This document shows positions 24,679 through 33,453 of a stretch of DNA of 64,000 nucleotides, in pieces (position 1 is the stretch's first letter; each line of letters opens with the position of its first letter). The notes below the pieces were generated by a model. The model searched no databases, was not told the origin of the DNA, and saw nothing but the letters and a program-made list of their open reading frames with translations. This stretch comes from Paraburkholderia sp. C35 (GTDB lineage Bacteria > Pseudomonadota > Gammaproteobacteria > Burkholderiales > Burkholderiaceae): NCBI RefSeq assembly GCF_003121405.1, contig NZ_QBUY01000026.1:21234-85233 (forward strand). The letters run 5' to 3'. The position numbers and the translations under genes were made by a program.

Positions 24679-24711
24679 CATGGCCGCTGATTCAGGCCAC
24701 GACGAACCTCA

Positions 24712-26469
24712 TCAGGCGGTAGCCGTCAGACGCGTCGACAGTTGCTGCGCATAGCGCGGCGCATTTTCGCCGACAACGATGTGGAACGTATCCGTCGACA
24801 CCCACGCGACGCTCAGCGTGTCGAGACGTTGACGGTCCACCGCCGACGGATCGCGCACGACGATACGCAGACGCGTTGCCGCGACGGCTTCCAGTGCCAC
24901 GACGTTGGTCGCGCCGCCGAACACCGCGAGCCAGCGCAGCGGATCCGGATCGAGCGGACCGTTGCCGGTCGCAGCGACAGGTGCAGCCGGGGCTGTAGCA
25001 GCCGGTTTGGCCGAAGCAACAGGCGCAGCCGCAACCGCACTGCCACTCGCAATCGCCGTGCGGATTTCATCGGCGATGATGTCCGCTTCCGGTCCAATGA
25101 TCACCTGCACATTGCCGCCGCCGCGCTTCAGCACGCCACGCGCGCCAATCGACTTCAGCGTGTTTTCCGACACCTTCTCCGCATCGACCACCGACAGACG
25201 CAGACGCGTCGTGCAGGCATCGACCACCGACAGATTCGCCGCACCGCCAAGCGCGGCGATATAACGCTGCGCACGCGTGCCCGCTGCCGACGCCACACCA
25301 CCGACAGGCGCGACAAAACCATCCGACGAGAACGATTCGTTGGCCACTTCAGGCGTTTCCTGCTCGCGGCCCGGCGTTGCCATGTTGAACTTGCGGATGA
25401 AGAAGCGGAACAGACCGTAGTACACGACGGCGTACACGAGACCGATCAGGATCGCTTCCCAGCCCTTCGTCGACAGGCCGTAGTTCAGCACATAGTCGAT
25501 CGCACCCGCCGAGAACGTGAAGCCGAGCTTGATGCCGAGCGCCGTACAGATGGCCAGCGACAGACCCGTCAGCACAGCGTGGATCGCGTACAGCACCGGT
25601 GCGAGGAACATGAAGCTGAATTCGATCGGCTCAGTCACGCCCGTCAGGAACGACGTCAGCGCCATCGAGAACAGCAGGCCGAAGATCATCGCGCGACGAT
25701 CCTTCGGTGCTTCGTGATACATCGCCAGACACGCTGCGGGCAGACCGAACATCATGACCGGGAAGAAGCCCGTCATGAAGGTGCCTGCCGTCGGATCGCC
25801 TGCGAAGAAGCGGTGCAGGTCGCCCGTGACAGCCGCGCCGCCCGGCGGCGTGAACGAGCCGAACACGAACCATGCGAGCGAGTTCAGGATGTGGTGCAGA
25901 CCCGTCACCAGCAGCAGACGGTTCAGCAGACCGAACACGAATGCGCCGATTGCGCCCGCCGACGTCAGCCAGTGACCGGCTGCATCGATGGCGCCCTGAA
26001 CGGGGCCCCACGCGTAGCCGAACACGATGCCTAACACCAGACACGCGAGCCCCGTGACAATCGGCACGAAGCGCTTGCCACCGAAGAACGCGAGGTAATC
26101 GGGCAGCTTGATGTCCTTGTACCTGTTGTACAGCATGCCCGCGACGATACCGGCGATGATCCCCGACAGCACGCCCATGTTGAGCTTGTCGTTGATGTCT
26201 TTCATCACGGCGACTTCGATCAGGTAACCGATCGCGCCCGCCAGCGCCGCCACGCCGTTATTGTCCTTCGCGAAGCCGACAGCGACGCCGATCGCGAAAA
26301 GGAGCGGCAGGTTGTCGAAGATCGCGCCGCCCGCGTCGGCGATCATCTTGATGTTGAACACATCGGGCTGACCGAGGCGCAGCAGAAGGCCGGCGCCGGG
26401 CAAGACCGCGATCGGCAGCATCAGCGCGCGGCCAAGGCTTTGAATCTTCAGAAACGGATTTCCATCCAT
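24712..26469 (-). CDS. nagE: PTS N-acetylglucosamine transporter EIICB with extra EIIB-like domain (NagE)
   Basis: A 585-residue permease that takes up and phosphorylates GlcNAc. EIIC occupies about 1-370 (SLGRALMLPIAVLPGAGLLL at the start, FLTGVTEPIEFSFMFLAP in the sugar site). A first EIIB domain (about 405-480) carries the phosphorylated Cys in VDACTTRLRLSVVD. After an Ala/Pro-rich linker a second EIIB-like domain (about 510-580) has VAATRLRIVVRDPS with Ala in place of Cys, so it cannot be phosphorylated the usual way. ATG 26469 follows GGAGG; a GTG at 26481 is rejected. It is the last gene of the nag operon, 108 bp after the phosphorelay gene. EIIA comes from that upstream fusion. Confidence 0.93.
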   Translation of the reverse strand: MDGNPFLKIQSLGRALMLPIAVLPGAGLLLRLGQPDVFNIKMIADAGGAIFDNLPLLFAIGVAVGFAKDNNGVAALAGAIGYLIEVAVMKDINDKLNMGVLSGIIAGIVAGMLYNRYKDIKLPDYLAFFGGKRFVPIVTGLACLVLGIVFGYAWGPVQGAIDAAGHWLTSAGAIGAFVFGLLNRLLLVTGLHHILNSLAWFVFGSFTPPGGAAVTGDLHRFFAGDPTAGTFMTGFFPVMMFGLPAACLAMYHEAPKDRRAMIFGLLFSMALTSFLTGVTEPIEFSFMFLAPVLYAIHAVLTGLSLAICTALGIKLGFTFSAGAIDYVLNYGLSTKGWEAILIGLVYAVVYYGLFRFFIRKFNMATPGREQETPEVANESFSSDGFVAPVGGVASAAGTRAQRYIAALGGAANLSVVDACTTRLRLSVVDAEKVSENTLKSIGARGVLKRGGGNVQVIIGPEADIIADEIRTAIASGSAVAAAPVASAKPAATAPAAPVAATGNGPLDPDPLRWLAVFGGATNVVALEAVAATRLRIVVRDPSAVDRQRLDTLSVAWVSTDTFHIVVGENAPRYAQQLSTRLTATA

Positions 26470-26577
26470 TGATACCTCCACTCCTTTGTCTCGTGTAGTT
26501 ACGTAATTGCTTTACATGCTGGTTGAAATGTCGAGCTGACGAGTTGTGTCCGCGGACCGGATACGCCTGTGAAGCGC

Positions 26578-29142
26578 TCAGTCCTGCGGCCACACCTCAC
26601 GGCTCAGGGCTCTTACCGCTTGTGCCGATTCGAGCGCCAGAGCATCCTGGGCACGCTGACGGCACAGCTGATAATCGAGTTTGCGCACGCGCGCCTTGAT
26701 GCCCGGCACGGAGACGGGATCGACCGACAGTTCCGTCACGCCGAGGCCGACGAGCAGCGGTGCCGCGAGCGGGTCGCCGGCGAGCGCGCCGCATACGCCG
26801 ACCCACTTGCCGTGCTTTTCCGCGCCTTGCACGGCGACTTCGATCAGCCGCAGCACGGCCGGGTGCAGGCCGTCAGCCTGAGCGGCGAGATCGGGCTGGC
26901 AGCGGTCCATCGCGAGCGTGTATTGCGTGAGATCGTTGGTGCCGATCGACAGGAAATCCGCGTGCTTCGACAGCTGATCGGCGAGCAGCGCCGCCGACGG
27001 CACTTCGATCATCACGCCGACTTCGATCTTTTCCGAGCGGCCCGCTTCGGCAGCGAGTTCGTCGATGCGCTTGCGCAGACGCACGAGTTCACCTACATCG
27101 GTGACCATCGGCAACAGGATGCGCACCTTGCCGAGCGGCTGAACCGCGAGCAGGCCGCGCAACTGGTCTTCGAGCAGATCCGGGCGCACTTGCGCGAGAC
27201 GGATGCCGCGCAGGCCGAGCGCCGGGTTCGGTTCCGGCGGCAGCGTCAGATAATCGACTTCCTTGTCCGCGCCGACATCGAGCGTGCGGATGATGGCCGT
27301 GCGGCCTTGCAGCGCTTCGACGATCGCCTGATAGCTCTGGCGATGCTCGTCGACGGTCGGCGCCGCCTGGCGGTGAATGAACAGCAGTTCCGTACGCAGC
27401 AGACCCACAGCGTCTGCGCCGTTTTCGACGGCGGTGGTCGCGTCTTCGAGCGTCGCGATGTTCGCGGCGACTTCTATCGCGCGGCCATCGCTGGTCGCTG
27501 CAGCTTGCTGCGACGTGCGGCGGTTCGCTTCGCGCACGCCTGCCAGACGCTGACGTTCGTTGCGTGCGCGTTCGACATCGAGCGCGCTCGGCGCATATTC
27601 CAGACGTCCCGCCGATGCATCGACGACAACCTGCGTGCCGTCCGCGATCTTGAGCAACGCATCGCCCATTGCGACCAGTGCAGGAATGCCCGCCTGACGT
27701 GCGATGATCGCCGCATGCGAGGTCGCGCCGCCGCGTGCCATCAAGAGTGCCGTGACGCGCTTGCGATCCAGCGTCGATAGATCCGACGGCGTGAATTCGT
27801 CGGCGCTCAGCACGGCCTCATCGGGCAGCGAGCGCGATGCCGCGTTCGAATAACCGAGTGCGCGCAGCACGCGCTTTTCCAGATCGCGCAAATCAGCGGC
27901 ACGTTCGGCGAGCAATGCGTCATCGACCTTCGACAGCACGCCGATCTGCGCGCGAATCGCTTCGCGCCACGCGAAGCCTGCGCTCTTGCCGAGGCTGATC
28001 AGATCGCGCGCGGCGTCGAGCAGCGTCGGGTCTTCGAGCAGCACGCGATGCACCGCGAAAATGCCTGCTTCGCCATGTGCGCCACGTTGCGATGCGTCGT
28101 GAACGGTGGCATTCAGTTCGGCGTCGACAGCGGCGATGGCCTTGTCGAGCGCGCGGCTTTCAGCAGCCGACGTGTTGGTCGTCGTCTCAGGCGGATCGAT
28201 GTCGGCGTCATCCCAGCGACCCAGCGTGCCGACAGCGATGCCGGGCGCTGCGCACACGCCTGCGAGCGTGTTCGGCGCGAGCGCTTCGCTACCCGTCGAC
28301 GGCGCAACCGTGACAGGTGCCGGCGACATCTGACGCGCCGGCTTTTCTTCCACTTCGCCATGCGCTTCACGCGTCAGTTCGTGCACGACAGCTTCGACGG
28401 CGGCCGCAGCCTGCGCACCGATACCAACGACTTCCACCGTCGCGCCCTGCCCCGCACCCAGCCCAAGCAAACCGACAACGCTTTCGATCGCCGCCTTTTT
28501 GCCTTCGTAACGCACTTCGACACGCGCATCGAGACCGCGCGCCGCTTCACGCGCACGCGCTGCCGGACGCGCATGCAAACCACCTGCATGTTCGAGCACG
28601 ACAGTCTGACGCGCTTCCTCGCTGACGCTCGACGCTTCGCGCGACGCTGCTAATGCCGCACCATCGCGCACGCGCAGCGTGAGAAGAGGCGACTGGCCAG
28701 CCGTGAGCTTGCCGCTTTCCGCACGCTCGACGATTTCGAACGCATCGGAATTGGCAATCGCGATCACCGACCCGAGACTCGGCGCCTGGCGCGCGACGGC
28801 ATCCTGATCGAACTCGATCAGCACGTCGCCTGTGCGCACCTTCGCGCCTTGTTCGATCATCGGCGCGAAACCCTTGCCGTTTAGCTCGACCGTGTCGATA
28901 CCGATATGCAGCAGGATTTCAGCGCCTTCTTCCGTCGTGATCGTGACAGCGTGGCCGGTACGCGCCAGATGCATCACGACGCCGTCGCACGGTGCGACGA
29001 GCTTGCCTTCCAGCGGATCGATGCCGATACCGTCGCCGAACATGCCGCCCGAGAACACCGGGTCGGGCACCTTCGCGAGCGGGACGACGGGGCCCGTCAT
29101 CGGCGCGAGCAGGACAATATGGCCTTCGGAATGGCTCTTCAA
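26578..29142 (-). CDS. nagF: Fused PTS EIIA(Glc-type)-HPr-EI phosphotransferase (NagF type)
   Basis: An 854-residue three-in-one phosphorelay for the nag permease. EIIA-Glc-type domain at about 1-155, with phospho-His in AEILLHIGIDTVELNG and helper His in TGHAVTITT. HPr at about 180-270, with phospho-His in EHAGGLHARPAARA. EI at about 295-850, with active-site His in RGGATSHAAIIARQAGIPAL and PEP-binding TVDVGAD-like and GTNDLTQYTLAMDR motifs. The start is taken as TTG 29142 because GAGGAG sits just before it; ATG 29166 is an alternative. Between nagE and the sugar-isomerase gene, it would feed PEP phosphate straight to NagE without the general PTS. Confidence 0.93.
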   Translation of the reverse strand: MKSHSEGHIVLLAPMTGPVVPLAKVPDPVFSGGMFGDGIGIDPLEGKLVAPCDGVVMHLARTGHAVTITTEEGAEILLHIGIDTVELNGKGFAPMIEQGAKVRTGDVLIEFDQDAVARQAPSLGSVIAIANSDAFEIVERAESGKLTAGQSPLLTLRVRDGAALAASREASSVSEEARQTVVLEHAGGLHARPAARAREAARGLDARVEVRYEGKKAAIESVVGLLGLGAGQGATVEVVGIGAQAAAAVEAVVHELTREAHGEVEEKPARQMSPAPVTVAPSTGSEALAPNTLAGVCAAPGIAVGTLGRWDDADIDPPETTTNTSAAESRALDKAIAAVDAELNATVHDASQRGAHGEAGIFAVHRVLLEDPTLLDAARDLISLGKSAGFAWREAIRAQIGVLSKVDDALLAERAADLRDLEKRVLRALGYSNAASRSLPDEAVLSADEFTPSDLSTLDRKRVTALLMARGGATSHAAIIARQAGIPALVAMGDALLKIADGTQVVVDASAGRLEYAPSALDVERARNERQRLAGVREANRRTSQQAAATSDGRAIEVAANIATLEDATTAVENGADAVGLLRTELLFIHRQAAPTVDEHRQSYQAIVEALQGRTAIIRTLDVGADKEVDYLTLPPEPNPALGLRGIRLAQVRPDLLEDQLRGLLAVQPLGKVRILLPMVTDVGELVRLRKRIDELAAEAGRSEKIEVGVMIEVPSAALLADQLSKHADFLSIGTNDLTQYTLAMDRCQPDLAAQADGLHPAVLRLIEVAVQGAEKHGKWVGVCGALAGDPLAAPLLVGLGVTELSVDPVSVPGIKARVRKLDYQLCRQRAQDALALESAQAVRALSREVWPQD

Positions 29143-29179
29143 ACGGGACTCCTCGACACGTCGCATCTGAATATCTCGA

Positions 29180-30199
29180 TCAGTGAGTTTCGGTGACTTT
29201 CATCAGATGGCGCGGCGCATCAGGATTGCGTCCGCGGGCGGCGGCAAGGCCGGCAGCCATCACGTAGAAAGAAAGGATTGCGGCAATCGGATCGAGCGCG
29301 GCATGCGCCGTCGATACGAGCGGCAAGGTGGCTTCGGGCACGTCAGCGGGATCGGCAGCGAGCAGCACGCGTGCGCCGCGCGCCTGCATATCGCGCGCGA
29401 GTTGCAACAGGCCCGCCTGTTCCGGTCCGCGCGGTGCGAACACGAGCAGCGGATAGTCGCGGTCGATCAGTTCCATCGGACCGTGACGCACTTCGGCGCT
29501 CGAAAACGCTTCGGCCTGAATGCCCGAGGTTTCCTTGAGTTTCAGCGCGGCTTCCTGCGCAATCGCGAGGCCGAGACCACGGCCGATCACGATCATGCGT
29601 TCGGCGTCGCGCAGTTCTTCCACTGCCTTCGACCAGTCGAGCGCACCTGCACGCTTGAGCGCTTCCGGCAGCGACTTCAGGCCGTCGAGCAACGCTTCAT
29701 CCTTCTGCCAGTGCGCGACGAGTTGCGCGGACACGGACAGCATCGCGATATAGCTCTTGGTTGCAGCAACGCTCAGTTCAGGACCGGCGAGCAGCGGCAG
29801 ATAGAACTCGCACGCTTCTTCGAGCGGCGAGCCGGGCACGTTGACGGCAGCGACGGTGAGCGCGCCCGCTTCACGCAGCGCCTGCATCGTGCCGACCAGA
29901 TCGGGGCTTTTGCCCGATTGCGAAAAACCCAGCGCAAGCTGATTGCGCACCTGCAGCGGCGCCTGTTGCAGCGTCGCGACCGACATCGGCAGCGAAGCAA
30001 CGGGCAAGCCGACGCGGCTCATCGTCAGCGACGCGAAGTAGCTCGCCGCGTGATCCGAACTGCCGCGCGCCACCGTCAGCGCGACGTGACGCGGTTCCTG
30101 TGCGAGACGGGCCGCGAGCGCTTCGACGCGCGAGGTATCGTTGAGTTGCGCGGCGACCACGTCAGCGGACGCCAGCGCCTCTTTAAGCATATTCGACAA
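29180..30199 (-). CDS. SIS-domain sugar-phosphate protein, probable glucosamine-6-phosphate deaminase (NagB-II type)
   Basis: A 339-residue protein made of two SIS domains (RGSSDHAASYFASL near residue 45 and VIGRGLGLAIAQEAALKLKE near 205), homologous to the isomerase half of GlmS but with no glutaminase domain. Lying between nagA and the nag PTS genes, with no classical nagB seen, it most likely converts glucosamine 6-phosphate to fructose 6-phosphate and ammonia, as described for NagB-II proteins. TTG 30199 has AAGGAGA upstream and overlaps the nagA 3' end by 17 bp; ATG 30190 is the alternative. An AgaS-like substrate cannot be excluded. Confidence 0.87.
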   Translation of the reverse strand: MSNMLKEALASADVVAAQLNDTSRVEALAARLAQEPRHVALTVARGSSDHAASYFASLTMSRVGLPVASLPMSVATLQQAPLQVRNQLALGFSQSGKSPDLVGTMQALREAGALTVAAVNVPGSPLEEACEFYLPLLAGPELSVAATKSYIAMLSVSAQLVAHWQKDEALLDGLKSLPEALKRAGALDWSKAVEELRDAERMIVIGRGLGLAIAQEAALKLKETSGIQAEAFSSAEVRHGPMELIDRDYPLLVFAPRGPEQAGLLQLARDMQARGARVLLAADPADVPEATLPLVSTAHAALDPIAAILSFYVMAAGLAAARGRNPDAPRHLMKVTETH

Positions 30200-31286
30200 T
30201 CGATTCTCCTTCGACGTAAGTCGCCGTCAACGCCAGTTCGCGATCGAACACGACGATGTCGGCCCACGCGCCGCGCGCGAGACGGCCGCGGTCTTCGAGG
30301 CCGAGATAGTCGGCGGCATAACGGGACATACGGTTTGACACGTCGGCCATCGGCAGGCCGAGCGATACGAGGTTGCGCAGCGCCTGATCCATCGTCAGCG
30401 TGCTGCCTGCGAGCGTGCCGTCGGCAAGGCGTACGCCACCGAGGCACTTCGTCACGTGCTGGCTGCCGAGGCGGTATTCGCCATCGGGCATGCCTGTCGC
30501 CGACGTGCTGTCCGTCACCACATAGAGACGCGGGATCGCGCGCATCGCGGCGCGGATCGCGCCCGGATGCACGTGCAGCAGGTCGGGAATGATTTCCGCG
30601 TATTCGGCGTGCGCGAGCGCCGCGCCGACCATCCCGGGATTGCGGTGATGCAGCGGCGACATCGCGTTGAACAGGTGCGTGAAGCTGCGCGCGCCGTGCT
30701 TCATCGCGGCGACGGCGTCGTCGTAGGTGCCGAGCGAATGGCCCAGTTGCACCCGCACGCCGCGCGCGTTGATCTCGGAGATGATCTCCATGTGGCCGGA
30801 GATTTCCGGCGCAATGGTGACCACGCGGATCGGCGCGATCGACAGATACTTCAGCACTTCGTCGAGCACGGCGGAAACAGCCGCGTCAGGCTGCGCGCCG
30901 AGCTTGCCGGGATTGATGTACGGACCTTCGAGATGCACGCCGAGCACACGCGCGCCGCCCGGCACGCGGTTCTTCGCGACATCGCCGAGTCCTGCGACCA
31001 CGGCCATCAGTTCTTCGCGCGGCGCCGTCATCGTGGTGGCGAGCAGGCTCGTGGTGCCGAAGCGTGCATGCGTGCGCGTGATCGCCTCGATCGCGTTGCC
31101 CGCTTCCATCACGTCAGCGCCGCCGCCGCCGTGCACGTGCAGATCGATGAAGCCGGGCAGGATGTACGGTGCGTCGTTGGTCGACGGATCGACGGCATTG
31201 CCCGTGATGGCCGTGACGCGGCCGTTTGCGGATTCGATCGTGCCGTGGATCCAGCCTTCGGGGGTGAGTATGTTTCCGGTCAGCAT
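30183..31286 (-). CDS. nagA: N-acetylglucosamine-6-phosphate deacetylase
   Basis: An amidohydrolase-superfamily enzyme of 367 residues. Metal and active-site motifs are LPGFIDLHVHGGGGADVM, GVHLEGPYINPGKLGAQ, GHSLGTYDDAVAAMKHGARS, FTHLFNAMSPLHHRNPG and the catalytic Asp in LYVVTDSTSATGMPDG. It hydrolyses GlcNAc-6-P to GlcN-6-P and acetate. It is the second gene of the operon, 48 bp after nagR, and its 3' end overlaps the SIS gene. Confidence 0.95.
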   Translation of the reverse strand: MLTGNILTPEGWIHGTIESANGRVTAITGNAVDPSTNDAPYILPGFIDLHVHGGGGADVMEAGNAIEAITRTHARFGTTSLLATTMTAPREELMAVVAGLGDVAKNRVPGGARVLGVHLEGPYINPGKLGAQPDAAVSAVLDEVLKYLSIAPIRVVTIAPEISGHMEIISEINARGVRVQLGHSLGTYDDAVAAMKHGARSFTHLFNAMSPLHHRNPGMVGAALAHAEYAEIIPDLLHVHPGAIRAAMRAIPRLYVVTDSTSATGMPDGEYRLGSQHVTKCLGGVRLADGTLAGSTLTMDQALRNLVSLGLPMADVSNRMSRYAADYLGLEDRGRLARGAWADIVVFDRELALTATYVEGESIVEYA

Positions 31287-31334
31287 GAGTCTCTCTGATG
31301 TTGCGTTATGCGTGCGTGACTGATTCGCGCTGGC

Positions 31335-32069
31335 TCACAGGCGCAGCTCAGCGACGAAGTCGTAGTAATCGTCCCGGCAATAGGTGTCCGTGAGTTCGAT
31401 CGCGCGCTGATCGGCGCTGTAGCCCACGCGCGTGATCAGCAGCAGCGCGCTGCCCTGTTCGAGGTCCATCAGCGAAGCGATGTCGCCCGAGGCGTTGACG
31501 GCGCGAAAGTGCTGCAGCGCGCGCACGACGGGCAGGCCGCGTTGTTCGAGATAACTGTAGAGGGAGCCGCCGATCGACTGCGGATCGGGCACGATCGACA
31601 CGGGCAGCGACGAGTGCTCGACGGCCATCACGATGCCGTCGGCGCGGCGCAGACGGCGCAGGCTCGCCACCGAGGCACCCGGCGACAGGCCGAGATGCAC
31701 GATTTCGTCGCGAGTCGCGCTGCGCAGCTCGCGTTCGAGCCACACCGAATCGGGGCGGAAGCCGCGCTGCTCCATCTTCTTCGTGAAGCCGGTGAGACGC
31801 GACAGCGGATCTTCGACGCGCGGCGTGATGAAGCTGCCCGCGCCGCGCGCGCGCCGGATCAAACCCTGCTCGACCAGCAGCGCGATCGCCTTGCGTGCGG
31901 TGATGCGCGACACACCGATCGCGTCGGACAGCGTGCGCTCCGAAGGCAGCGCCTCACCCGCCGACCACACGCCGCAATGGATCGCCGTCGCCAGATTGCG
32001 GGCGAGCTGCAGGTACAGCGGTGTGACGTTGTGAACGTCAGGTGTCAGTGCGGACCAACGGGTTTCCAT
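31335..32069 (-). CDS. nagR: GntR/HutC-family regulator of the nag operon
   Basis: A 244-residue regulator. The N-terminal winged helix (PLYLQLARNLATAI, LPSERTLSDAIGVSRITARK) is followed by a UTRA ligand domain (about 95-240). It heads the nag operon, so the ligand is probably GlcNAc-6-P or GlcN-6-P, as for NagR/DasR relatives. ATG 32069 is chosen. The next in-frame ATG (32129) lies inside the TATAAT of the operon promoter and would not be on the transcript. Repeats resembling an operator overlap that promoter, so autoregulation is likely. Confidence 0.9.
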   Translation of the reverse strand: METRWSALTPDVHNVTPLYLQLARNLATAIHCGVWSAGEALPSERTLSDAIGVSRITARKAIALLVEQGLIRRARGAGSFITPRVEDPLSRLTGFTKKMEQRGFRPDSVWLERELRSATRDEIVHLGLSPGASVASLRRLRRADGIVMAVEHSSLPVSIVPDPQSIGGSLYSYLEQRGLPVVRALQHFRAVNASGDIASLMDLEQGSALLLITRVGYSADQRAIELTDTYCRDDYYDFVAELRL

Positions 32070-32127
32070 TTGGCTCGGTCGGGATCGTGGGGAAATCTGA
32101 CGATGTTGGACTACGAAAACGGAGCCC

Positions 32128-32155
32128 ATTATATAACCACCATAATACCAGTCAA
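32128..32155 (-). promoter_or_regulatory. nag operon promoter
   Basis: On the minus strand, TTGACT (32155-32150, 5/6), a 16-bp spacer and a perfect TATAAT (32133-32128). The predicted start is near 32121, about 50 nt before nagR. Confidence 0.7.
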
Positions 32156-32178
32156 CGATGTGGTATCTAGCTGGTCTA
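32145..32178. promoter_or_regulatory. Putative NagR operator repeats
   Basis: ATACCA (32145-32150) and TGGTAT (32161-32166) form an inverted repeat with a 10-bp gap, and a further CTGGTCTA half-site follows at 32171-32178. TGGTCTA resembles the half-site of DasR-type GntR regulators. The cluster overlaps the -35 of the nag promoter. Confidence 0.45.
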
Positions 32179-32436
32179 CGTCAATCAAACCCTTGATAGG
32201 AAAGGGTTTCCACGAATTAAGCGGATTCACACTGACACATCACTGGCATTAGGGCATACCCGTATTTGAGACCAATTTGACAACTGGTTCGTACGAATCG
32301 TCTGTCAAGTTACGTGCGTTAACCCGCAAATGTCATACCTCTTTATTGACAAACTGGGGCAAACTGCGAAATTCGCGCGCGATCACGCAACGGAAACAAC
32401 ACAGCTTGGTGACCGAATGACAGGCCAAAACGGGGA
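32179..32436. other. Intergenic region between nagR promoter and the MarR-GNAT gene
   Basis: No gene is seen. It is AT-richer than its neighbours and holds a 32-bp imperfect palindrome at 32277-32308: TTGACA on the left, TGTCAA on the right, and a perfect TTCGTACGAA centre at 32288-32297. Twelve of 16 positions per arm are symmetric. A second TTGACA is at 32346-32351. These may be operator and promoter for the downstream MarR-type gene, but no convincing -10 is visible. Confidence 0.45.
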
Positions 32437-33369
32437 ATGGAAACGGTGAACGATCCCGACTTAGTCCGGGCGGAAGCCGTCCGCCATTTCAACCGCTTCT
32501 ACACGCAGCACATCGGAGCGCTGCACGAACATTTGCAGAAAAGCGCCTTTTCGCTGACGGAAGTACGCGTGATGCATGAACTGTCGCGTGCCGAGCATCA
32601 GACGGCCGCTGCGCTCGCGCGCAATCTCGGCATCGATAGCGGCTATCTGAGCCGGCTGCTCGCCAGCTTCGAGCGGCGCAACCTGATTGCGCGGCGGCCG
32701 TCGGAGATCGACGCGCGCCAGTCGCTCGTGTCGCTGACGGAAACGGGTCTCGCCGCCTACGAACCGCTCGACGCCGCCGCACTCGACGAGGTCGCCGCCG
32801 TGATTGCGCGGCTCGCGCCGCATTCGCAGGATCAGCTGATTGCCGCGATGAAGCTGATCGAGCGCCTGCTCGACGAACGGCCACGTCACAGCATCGTCAC
32901 GCTGCGCGCGCCGCGCGCGGGCGAGTACGGCGCGCTGGTGTCGCGTCAGGCGCAACTGTTCGCGAGCGCGCAAGGCTGGGATCAGACTTTCGAAGCGCTG
33001 CTCGCGCAGCAGACTGGGCGCTTTGCGCAAGGCCACGACGCGCAGCGGGAAATCTGCTGGGTCGCGGAACAGGATGGACTGATCGTCGGATCGGCGCTGG
33101 TGGCAGCGGCGTCGAATACACAGGCAAGCGTGCGCATGCTGTATGTCGAGCCGGACGTGCGAGGACTCGGAATCGGCACGCAGCTGATCAACGAATGCGT
33201 GCGCTTTGCGAAGCGTGCCGGCTACAGCACGCTCGCCGTCGAGAGCGAAAGTTCGCTCGACGATGCGCGGCGCCTTATGACGCAGTCAGGCTTCGCGCTC
33301 GTTTCGGCGGTGCCTGAGCGGCGTTTCGGCTGCGATCTGGTGATCGAGCAATGGGAACGCAAGCTCTAG
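32437..33369 (+). CDS. MarR-type regulator fused to a GNAT acetyltransferase
   Basis: A 310-residue two-domain protein. Residues about 1-145 are a MarR winged helix (SAFSLTEVRVMHELSRAEHQ, LARNLGIDSGYLSRLLASFE, DARQSLVSLTETG). Residues about 155-310 are a GNAT N-acetyltransferase with the acetyl-CoA loop VEPDVRGLGIGTQLINE. This fusion is a recurrent bacterial family; the acetyl acceptor is unknown. It is divergent from the nag operon and stands alone. Start ATG 32437 has no strong ribosome site. A palindrome 130 bp upstream could be its operator. Confidence 0.9.
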   Translation: METVNDPDLVRAEAVRHFNRFYTQHIGALHEHLQKSAFSLTEVRVMHELSRAEHQTAAALARNLGIDSGYLSRLLASFERRNLIARRPSEIDARQSLVSLTETGLAAYEPLDAAALDEVAAVIARLAPHSQDQLIAAMKLIERLLDERPRHSIVTLRAPRAGEYGALVSRQAQLFASAQGWDQTFEALLAQQTGRFAQGHDAQREICWVAEQDGLIVGSALVAAASNTQASVRMLYVEPDVRGLGIGTQLINECVRFAKRAGYSTLAVESESSLDDARRLMTQSGFALVSAVPERRFGCDLVIEQWERKL

Positions 33370-33394
33370 CGGCAACGGTTCGCGCCGCGCATAA

Positions 33395-33424
33395 AAAAGC
33401 GCCACGGTTTCCCGTGGCGCTTTT
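33395..33424. terminator. Bidirectional terminator between MarR-GNAT and metQ
   Basis: AAAAGCGCCACGG (33395-33407) pairs with CCGTGGCGCTTTT (33412-33424) around a 4-nt loop, with A and T tracts on either side. Confidence 0.88.
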
Positions 33425-33453
33425 CACATCATCGGATCAAATGATGCCCGTGC

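Noticed and set aside
24742..26034. 430-codon plus-strand frame over nagE
   Set aside because: Arg/Gln-rich shadow of the EIIB/EIIC coding region; no ribosome site or motif.
32070..32129. Upstream start of nagR at ATG 32129
   Set aside because: That ATG overlaps the TATAAT -10 of the operon promoter and would lie upstream of the transcript start.
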